From positions 1-14,145 of the forward strand of contig QGUY01000084.1 of assembly GCA_003242315.1 (NCBI GenBank): a stretch of DNA of 14,145 nt, in the 5' to 3' direction. The DNA comes from Bacteroidota bacterium. GTDB taxonomy: Bacteria > Bacteroidota > Bacteroidia > Cytophagales > Cyclobacteriaceae. Positions 1-4,894 of the stretch are shown here, one piece after another; within the stretch, counting starts at the first letter, position 1; the number at the start of each line of letters is the position of its first letter. The translations under genes were made by a program, and so were the position numbers. Under the pieces are notes generated by a model. It saw only the letters and a program-made list of their open reading frames with translations, did no database searches and was not told where the DNA came from.

Positions 1-389
1 TCCAGGCGGATTACAATCAACAGCAGCGCCTTATGGAAGCCTTCCTGAAAGCCTGTGAAAGAAGCGACGAGGAAGAACTGAAAAAAATTCTTGCAGAGGA
101 CGTCTCCTTCTTCTCCGATGGCGGTGGAAAGGTAGCTGCGTCCCGAGTGCCGCTCTTCGGCCATGCTGCCGTGCTTAAATTCTGGATGCCTGTTGTTGCC
201 AGGATCAAGCATAACATCGAAGTGAGATTTGTCGAGGTTAACGGCTGCCCCGGAGCGATGTTCCTGGACAAGGAAACGGGCAAGATCGACACCATTTTTA
301 CGGTTGATGTTGAGGGCGACAAAATTGCCGGCCTTTACATTGTGCGAAATCCGGAAAAAATTCTTCTGAAAACTGTCACGAAATCGTAG
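1..389 (+). CDS. ECF41/SigJ-type RNA polymerase sigma factor, C-terminal part (partial)
   Basis: The frame is open from base 3 to the stop TAG at 387-389, so the gene begins outside the window. The visible ~128 residues form a SnoaL/NTF2-like domain, not the sigma-2/sigma-4 domains. Two signatures point to ECF41 (SigJ-like) sigma factors: DGGGK near base 120 (family motif DGGGR) and NPEK near base 350 (family motif NPDKL). Both lie in the fused C-terminal regulatory domain that modulates sigma activity in this group in place of a classical anti-sigma factor. The next gene is a carboxymuconolactone-decarboxylase protein, the best known ECF41 neighbour, which supports the call. An internal ATG at 33 is not the true start, because conserved-looking sequence continues upstream. 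An isolated SnoaL-domain protein is possible but less likely. Confidence 0.82.
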   Translation, partial: QADYNQQQRLMEAFLKACERSDEEELKKILAEDVSFFSDGGGKVAASRVPLFGHAAVLKFWMPVVARIKHNIEVRFVEVNGCPGAMFLDKETGKIDTIFTVDVEGDKIAGLYIVRNPEKILLKTVTKS

Positions 390-399
390 TCCGGGGGTC
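374..399 (+). promoter_or_regulatory. Possible ECF41-type promoter in front of the carboxymuconolactone decarboxylase gene
   Basis: TGTCACG at 374-380 is followed 15 nt later by GGTC at 396-399. As I remember it, the ECF41 target consensus is TGTCACA, about 16 nt, then CGTC, so this matches 6 of 7 and 3 of 4 positions with near-correct spacing. The -35 element lies inside the last codons of the sigma gene, and transcription would start about 25 nt before the ATG at 431. The match is imperfect and the consensus is quoted from memory. Confidence 0.35.
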
Positions 400-430
400 A
401 TATGGGCGAACTTAAAAACGCTTATGTGAC

Positions 431-1024
431 ATGGAAACACGTCTTGCTCCAATCGAGAATCCTACGGGATTCCTCATGAAACTAGTGTACTGGTTTTCTA
501 AAAAGCAGTTTGGAAAAGTAATCACGCCGCTCAAGGTGATTTACGCGCGGCTCCCGATCAGCTTCGCTTCATTTACACAAAGGCTTCCGAAGCTGGAGAG
601 TAAGTATCAGATTTCCAAGCATCTCGCGTTGTTGATCCGAACCCACGTGGCACAGTTGAATACGTGTCATTTTTGCATCGATATTGGCAAGGCTGAGGCG
701 ATGAAGGCCTTCCCGGACCAACTCGACAAATTTCTGTCCGTGAGTCGCTTCCGTGAGCTGCCGTCATTCTCTGCATCAGAACGTGCGGCGCTACAGTTTG
801 CCGAAGAACTGACGCTGAACAAAAAGGTGTCAGACGAAACCTTCGAGGAAGTCAGCAGCTATTTCACAGAACGCCAGATCGTTGAAATCGCATGGGCGGT
901 CACGCACGAACACATTTACAACCTAATGAACGGTGCCTTTAACGTCGGATCCGATGGCTTGTGTCAGTTGCCTGATACCGCGCCGGCGAAACGGGCGGAA
1001 GCCGCTACCGTTGCTTACCGCTAA
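431..1024 (+). CDS. Carboxymuconolactone decarboxylase / AhpD-like protein
   Basis: This 197-aa all-alpha protein carries the AhpD-type motif LNTCHFCIDIG at residues 77-86, with the redox pair Cys79-x-x-Cys82. In AhpD such a CxxC accepts electrons and reduces a peroxiredoxin; in most CMD-family proteins the substrate is unknown. The His found four residues after the second Cys in AhpD is absent here (Gly86), so true AhpD chemistry is uncertain. The gene lies 41 nt downstream of an ECF41-type sigma factor, the standard arrangement in which the sigma factor activates a CMD, oxidoreductase or epimerase gene. The start is ATG 431 with no clear Shine-Dalgarno; the ATGs at 402 and 424 are in other frames. 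It probably acts in the cytoplasm in a redox or detoxification response. Confidence 0.85.
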   Translation: METRLAPIENPTGFLMKLVYWFSKKQFGKVITPLKVIYARLPISFASFTQRLPKLESKYQISKHLALLIRTHVAQLNTCHFCIDIGKAEAMKAFPDQLDKFLSVSRFRELPSFSASERAALQFAEELTLNKKVSDETFEEVSSYFTERQIVEIAWAVTHEHIYNLMNGAFNVGSDGLCQLPDTAPAKRAEAATVAYR

Positions 1025-1101
1025 ACGGGGTATGTGTTGAAACTTTCTTTTCCGGGGTAAAAATATTCTCGTAGCCGAAGCGTCTAAATGCACGCGGGGC
1101 A

Positions 1102-1126
1102 GGACAGGGCCACATCGGCTCTGTCC
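1102..1126 (+). terminator. Strong hairpin downstream of the CMD gene (terminator-like, no T-run)
   Basis: GGACAGGGCC (1102-1111) pairs with GGCTCTGTCC (1117-1126) through 10 bp including one G-T, with the loop ACATC. It begins 78 nt after the CMD stop codon. No poly-T directly follows, so it could be a processing or 3'-stabilising element rather than a classical terminator. A second smaller hairpin (CCGAAA/TTTCGG, 1151-1167) follows. I see no small gene in the 254-nt gap 1025-1278. Confidence 0.45.
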
Positions 1127-1278
1127 GTTACCGTGAAAAATTTTGCCCAGCCGAAACTTTTTTTCGGATTGTAGAACGTGGCAAAATTCCGTTTGGTGAT
1201 GGAACCATCGACCGGATTTTTTCGTAGAAAAAGAAGCTTCCGACGTTGACAAAGCTACAAAAGTACCCCTGGCATGTG

Positions 1279-2037
1279 ATGATGACTAAAGTTGTTGTAC
1301 ACCCCAACTACCGCCACCTGGAAGATTATGTGCGCGAAATCCCTGCACGATTCCATTCTTTAGGTAAAATCATTCACAAAGACAGAAACACCCTGCGAAG
1401 GGATGAGATAGCGGATACCGCATTGGTTATCAAGTCATACGGACGCATCTATTTACCTAATCGTATCCGGTACACTTATTTTTATCCGTCCAAGGCACAG
1501 CGGGCATACGATTATGCGGGTGTTTTGTTAGAAAACGGATTCCGTACACCACAACCGGTTGCTTACATCGAGTGCTTCGAGCGCGGACTCCTTACGAATA
1601 GCTACTTCGTTTCTGAGTACACCGACTTCCAACCTTTGAAGACGATCCAATCCCTCCCTTCATACGATCAGACGACATTGTTGGAGGACCTGGCAACGTT
1701 CACCTATCGATTGCATCAGTCGCATATTTATCACGGCGACTATTCCATCGGAAATATCCTGTACAAGAAGATCGATGGGCGCTTTGAGTTTTCACTCGTC
1801 GACAACAACCGGATGAAGTTCGGTCCGATCAACTTCCGCCGTGGCATACGCACGATGGGAAGGTTAGGCCTCCCTGCCGAGCAGCTCGTCGCTATCGGTA
1901 AGATGTACGGACGTCTTTGGAATGTCGACGAAATTGTAGTCATGGAACGATTGTTCCACTACCAGAAGTCGCAACGCGACAGCCACATCCTCAAACAATC
2001 GGGAAAGCTCCTCCTTCGCAAGCTCAACCCTGCGTAA
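1279..2037 (+). CDS. Lipopolysaccharide kinase (Kdo/WaaP)-family protein
   Basis: This 252-aa protein has the layout of a small lipopolysaccharide/Kdo kinase of the protein-kinase-like fold. Candidate features are the ATP-binding Lys52 (LVIKSYG), the catalytic loop HGDYSIGN at 152-159 with Asp154 and Asn159, and the metal-binding Asp175 in LVDNNRM, which replaces DFG. Family members phosphorylate Kdo or heptose of the lipid A inner core in the cytoplasm, but the substrate here is not proven. I prefer ATG 1279 (or ATG 1282), because it is followed by the typical N-terminus KVVVHPNYRHLEDYV. The same frame also runs back to a TTG at 1246. No other LPS gene is adjacent, apart from a distant KdsC-like protein at 7530. 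Confidence 0.8.
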   Translation: MMTKVVVHPNYRHLEDYVREIPARFHSLGKIIHKDRNTLRRDEIADTALVIKSYGRIYLPNRIRYTYFYPSKAQRAYDYAGVLLENGFRTPQPVAYIECFERGLLTNSYFVSEYTDFQPLKTIQSLPSYDQTTLLEDLATFTYRLHQSHIYHGDYSIGNILYKKIDGRFEFSLVDNNRMKFGPINFRRGIRTMGRLGLPAEQLVAIGKMYGRLWNVDEIVVMERLFHYQKSQRDSHILKQSGKLLLRKLNPA

Positions 2038-2044
2038 GCGCAGG

Positions 2045-2075
2045 TTGCGCCAACACCCCTTTGCCCCTATATTAG
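2045..2075 (+). promoter_or_regulatory. Candidate Bacteroidota-type promoter for the ApnL-like gene
   Basis: TTG at 2045-2047 is followed after 20 nt by TATATTAG at 2068-2075. This matches the Bacteroidota pattern TTG, ~19-20 nt, TAnnTTTG with one mismatch. Transcription would start near 2082, about 32 nt before the ATG at 2115. It lies just behind the stop codon of the kinase gene, so the ApnL-like gene probably has its own transcription start. Confidence 0.4.
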
Positions 2076-2114
2076 CTCGCAGTACATTGACAAACATAGC
2101 ACTGCGCTTCCCTC

Positions 2115-3713
2115 ATGGCACACCCCAACATCAACACATCAACACATCAACACCTCAGCACATTCTTCGACGTTGAACTCCTCCCGGTCATCCCCCTCCA
2201 CGCCGGTGCTTTATCGTGCTTCTATGAACACGGCAACCTCCGCCGGATTTCCTTAGGAGACGCCGAAGTATTTACAATGCTTTATAGTGCCTTGCGCGAT
2301 GAAAATTGGACAACCCTTCCCTACAATATCCGTGATGAAAGGATAGAACAAAGGGAAGGAGGTTTTCGGATCAGCTATACGGCGGAATACAACCACAAAG
2401 GAAAGCATGTTTACACGGCAGATATTCTCATTGAAGGAACGCCGGATAACACAATAACTATGGAGATGCAGGGTAGAGCCCTGTCGACGTTCAAGAGGAA
2501 TCGTATAGGATTATGTCTGCTGCACAGTTTGTGGTCCAGGGGTGCTACGGTTAATGTTGTATCCGACGATGGTTCGGTTACGCAATCCGTATTTCCGGAG
2601 TTGATCAGTCCACACCAGGTGATGTTGAACATCCGCAGGTTGAATTACACGCATAGCGGTGTCACAGTGGAGTGTTCCTTTGAAGGCGACGTCTTTGAAA
2701 CGGAGGATCAGCGCAATTGGATGGATGCCTCGTTCAAGACGTACAGCACGCCTTTGTCGATTCCCATTCCGGTTGATGTAAACCCGGGCGATACGGTACA
2801 CAACAAGGTGATTCTAAAGGCAACAGGTGGTGGCGCGAGTTCGAAGTCCAGCGCGGAAGAGCAGTCGTTTTTGTTTCCGGCTATTGGATATGAAAAACAT
2901 TATGGTGCGCCGTTGACGTCCGATGAGATCGAGCAGTTGAAGCGCATTCCGTTCGATCATTATCGGGTCGAATTGGATTTGTCGGACACAGATTGGAAGA
3001 ATCGCCTTGATGAAGCCGCGCATGAGGCGGCGTTGCTGGGAGCGCGTTTGGAGGTGATTGTTTTCTTCGTGACGATGGAGCCCGGAGAAATTGATACCGT
3101 TGCACAGGTTCTCGCATCGAAGAGGAGACTGGTATCGCACGTGCTTCCCCTTGCTGCCGGTTATCTGACAACGCCAGAGCGATTGCTGGAACGGTTTTAT
3201 CCGTCGATGAAAAGCCTGTCGCCGGATGTTCTGATAGGGTATGGCACGAATTCATATTTCACCGAAGTCAACAGGGAGCGGCCGTCGGGCGACATTTACG
3301 ATTTCGTAAGCTTTCCGTTGTTCCCTCAGGTTCACGCGTCCGATACGCGTACGATCATGGAAAATCTTCAGACCGGGCCTGACATCCTCGCTACCATCCG
3401 AAGCTTTACCGACAAGCCTGTATTTGTCTCGCCGCTTACGCTTGCTCCGCGGGGTGACGATGTTGATCCCAGGCAGCACACGCGTTTTGCTTCGCAGTGG
3501 ATTTTGCTTTGCATTGCATCATTAGGAGGCGTATCCCGCATCACGTTGGAGAAGGCATCAGGCCCTCGTGGATTGCTGCCGAACGGAGAGCCTTCGCCAT
3601 TGTTTGAGGCGTTGGTGAGATTGCGGGCGATGGGTGTTGAAAGGATGGCACGGCATGCCGATGGCAGCGCGTCGTTCGTGGGAACGAAAGGGGAGCTGAA
3701 GATTTTTGAATAG
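2115..3713 (+). CDS. D-apionate lactonase (ApnL)-like protein
   Basis: The 532-aa product resembles ApnL, which opens D-apionate lactone in apiose catabolism. Supporting features from memory of the family are the N-terminal block around AVRDxNW-like ALRDENWTTLP (59-69), RNRIGLCLLH at 128-137, ISPHQ at 164-168 and FETEDQRNWMDASFKTY at 194-210. The C-terminal half looks like a TIM-barrel glycoside-hydrolase fold. There is no signal peptide, so it should be cytoplasmic. The usual partners (apionate oxidation or decarboxylation enzymes) are not in the window, so the substrate stays open. ATG 2115 is the only usable start before the conserved region: no ATG, GTG or TTG follows in frame until residue 55. 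The first ~16 residues derive from an 8-bp simple repeat and are probably not functional. The stop codon lies inside another repeat. Confidence 0.68.
   Translation: MAHPNINTSTHQHLSTFFDVELLPVIPLHAGALSCFYEHGNLRRISLGDAEVFTMLYSALRDENWTTLPYNIRDERIEQREGGFRISYTAEYNHKGKHVYTADILIEGTPDNTITMEMQGRALSTFKRNRIGLCLLHSLWSRGATVNVVSDDGSVTQSVFPELISPHQVMLNIRRLNYTHSGVTVECSFEGDVFETEDQRNWMDASFKTYSTPLSIPIPVDVNPGDTVHNKVILKATGGGASSKSSAEEQSFLFPAIGYEKHYGAPLTSDEIEQLKRIPFDHYRVELDLSDTDWKNRLDEAAHEAALLGARLEVIVFFVTMEPGEIDTVAQVLASKRRLVSHVLPLAAGYLTTPERLLERFYPSMKSLSPDVLIGYGTNSYFTEVNRERPSGDIYDFVSFPLFPQVHASDTRTIMENLQTGPDILATIRSFTDKPVFVSPLTLAPRGDDVDPRQHTRFASQWILLCIASLGGVSRITLEKASGPRGLLPNGEPSPLFEALVRLRAMGVERMARHADGSASFVGTKGELKIFE
2129..2160 (+). 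repeat. 8-bp tandem repeat CATCAACA inside the 5' coding end
   Basis: Three exact copies of CATCAACA (2129-2136, 2137-2144, 2145-2152) are followed by a degenerate copy CCTCAGCA (2153-2160). The repeat encodes part of the Asn/Thr/His-rich N-terminus of the ApnL-like protein. As 8 is not a multiple of 3, gain or loss of one copy would shift the frame. Confidence 0.85.
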
Positions 3714-3740
3714 TGATTTTTGAATAGTGATTTTTGATTA
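3701..3740 (+). repeat. 14-bp direct repeat spanning the ApnL-like stop codon
   Basis: GATTTTTGAATAGT occurs at 3701-3714 and 3715-3728, then a partial copy at 3729-3740. The TAG stop (3711-3713) lies within the first copy, so the last residues of the protein come from repeat sequence. Confidence 0.85.
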
Positions 3741-3805
3741 TTGATTTGCGATTGACATTCCAAATGATCTAGGAGGGAGAACCAAATCAAAAATCAAAAA
3801 TCATT
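3726..3805. terminator. Large imperfect inverted repeat between convergent units, probable bidirectional terminator
   Basis: Two 22-nt arms (3726-3747 and 3784-3805) are complementary at 20 of 22 positions and are built from GATTTTT/AAAAATC units. The 36-nt loop lies at 3748-3783. It sits between the ApnL-like gene (+) and the tRNA-Arg unit (-), and both strands carry T-rich arms, so it could end transcription from both sides. AT-rich 'AATCAAAAATC' repeats of this kind are common between genes in Bacteroidota (recalled, not checked). Confidence 0.55.
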
Positions 3806-3821
3806 AATCCCTTGTTCCTTG

Positions 3822-3895
3822 CGATCCGGCAGGGACTCGAACCCCGAACCGTCAGCTTAGAAGGCTGATGCTCTATCCAGTTGAGCTACCGGACC
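3822..3895 (-). tRNA. tRNA-Arg (anticodon TCT)
   Basis: The reverse strand folds as a full 74-nt cloverleaf. The acceptor GGTCCGG pairs with CCGGATC (one G-T). The D arm is GCTC/GAGC, and the anticodon arm TCAGC-CTTCTAA-GCTGA carries anticodon TCT, which reads AGA. The T arm is CGGGG-TTCGAGT-CCCTG. The discriminator base is G. CCA is not encoded (the next bases are CAA), so it must be added after transcription. The 5' end is only 8 nt from the stop codon of the four-helix-bundle gene on the same strand, which suggests co-transcription and processing. Confidence 0.95.
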
Positions 3896-3903
3896 GTATA
3901 TCT

Positions 3904-4254
3904 TCAATTGCCGTGGCTCCGATACATCGCGAGGAGCATCTTGGATACTGCCTCGTATCGCTCGTAATAAGCCTGCGCTTCCGCCAGCGGTATGTGCCCT
4001 AACTGACTCGCTACCTCGAGCATGGCCACGCACTCGAATACCGCACTACGTGCCAGGGTCAAACTCTGCCGCTTTTCAGCCACAGTCATCCTGGCCGCCG
4101 CGTCGGAAAGATTCAGCAGAATCGCCATGCTGGCACGCCGCCATTGCTCCTTAATATAAGGATCAAGCGCGCTGTTGGAGTATATCGTCTTCAGGGAGTC
4201 GACCACCAGGGTCTTGGCCATCTGGTAGACCTCCAACTTTTCGAAGTCAAACAT
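3904..4254 (-). CDS. Four-helix-bundle protein (S23 / 23S rRNA intervening-sequence family)
   Basis: From ATG 4254 the product is 116 aa, almost entirely helical, and begins FDFEKLEVYQMAK. This is the hallmark N-terminus of the 'four helix bundle protein' family, first found encoded inside intervening sequences of 23S rRNA genes. Members form small oligomers, and their cellular role is not established. I chose ATG 4254 because GGAG lies 6 nt before it (4261-4264) and the family usually starts at MFDFEKL; ATG 4278 would add eight residues. Here the gene is not in an rRNA operon but between tRNA-Ser (upstream) and tRNA-Arg (8 nt downstream), all on the - strand, probably in one transcript. Confidence 0.85.
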   Translation of the reverse strand: MFDFEKLEVYQMAKTLVVDSLKTIYSNSALDPYIKEQWRRASMAILLNLSDAAARMTVAEKRQSLTLARSAVFECVAMLEVASQLGHIPLAEAQAYYERYEAVSKMLLAMYRSHGN

Positions 4255-4283
4255 GTCAAACTCCGTTACCGTCCCCATAAGCG

Positions 4284-4344
4284 GTCGGGGTCCGCAAGAA
4301 GAGAAGGACTGTTCGAGTCCTTACGCGAGCCTGCGGCTCCCGAC
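4284..4344. other. Structured spacer between tRNA-Ser and the four-helix-bundle gene
   Basis: An outer stem GTCGG (4284-4288) / CCGAC (4340-4344) encloses two perfect hairpins: AAGGACT-GTTCG-AGTCCTT (4304-4322) and GAGCC-TGC-GGCTC (4327-4339). The whole could fold as a three-way junction on either strand. It does not fit a complete tRNA: there is no anticodon arm and no acceptor stem of 7 bp. It may be a processing signal or a leader of the four-helix-bundle gene. Confidence 0.5.
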
Positions 4345-4381
4345 GGACTCTCACAAAATCCATCTGCCAGTATTTTTTGTT

Positions 4382-4471
<90 letters not shown>

Positions 4472-4500
4472 GGGTCGTTCTGAACTTCAAAAAAGAAGTG

Positions 4501-4508
4501 CAAATATA
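4501..4508 (-). promoter_or_regulatory. Bacteroidota-type -7 box in front of tRNA-Ser
   Basis: On the - strand the sequence reads TATATTTG, an exact match to TAnnTTTG, ending 29 nt before the tRNA-Ser 5' end at 4471. I find no good TTG at the expected -33 distance. It lies between the stop of the membrane-protein gene (4523) and the tRNA, so the tRNA-Ser/four-helix-bundle/tRNA-Arg unit probably starts here. Confidence 0.5.
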
Positions 4509-4522
4509 ACGAAATACGCCAA

Positions 4523-4873
4523 TCATCCAGATGTTGGCGCCTTCTTTCGCGTCACCAGCGACCCCGTGTAAGAGGCCATGCCGCCCACCAGCGCGCCGAT
4601 CAGAGTTGTGACAATAATCAACAAAGTCTCGTTGATGTGCATAATCGCAGCCACCTTCTCGGCGAGGTTGCCAGACGACGTTAAATCAATAATCACCGCC
4701 GCGCTGAACCACAACGCGCCAATGCCACAAAAGCCCGCCCAAAAGTTGGCGTCAGACCGGAGAAACAATCCCCCAAACACCGCCGCAATCGCCACACTCC
4801 ACCACGGCAGGAACAACTCCAGCATGTACGCCAGCAAGGCAATGACAACAACCTGGATCACAAACTTCTTCAT
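4523..4873 (-). CDS. Small four-helix inner-membrane protein, unknown function
   Basis: The 116-aa product is strongly hydrophobic, with four likely membrane helices at about residues 5-21, 26-41, 44-62 and 82-105. It has a basic N-terminus (MKK) and a basic C-terminal tail (TRKK), which suggests both ends face the cytoplasm. I do not recognise a named family or any catalytic motif. The ATG at 4873 follows the stop of the penicillin-acylase-family gene by 21 nt on the same strand, so the two are probably co-transcribed. Whether they work together cannot be told from the sequence. Confidence 0.75.
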   Translation of the reverse strand: MKKFVIQVVVIALLAYMLELFLPWWSVAIAAVFGGLFLRSDANFWAGFCGIGALWFSAAVIIDLTSSGNLAEKVAAIMHINETLLIIVTTLIGALVGGMASYTGSLVTRKKAPTSG

Positions 4874-4894
4874 AACAACATTCTATCCGGAGTC

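Noticed and set aside
923..1252. 109-codon open frame on the - strand over the gap behind the CMD gene
   Set aside because: It overlaps the end of the CMD gene, has a Ser/Arg/Phe-rich composition with no motif, and is likely non-coding.
4304..4322. T-arm-like hairpin as a remnant of a third tRNA
   Set aside because: The loop does not fit a canonical T-loop and no acceptor, D or anticodon arm can be found around it.
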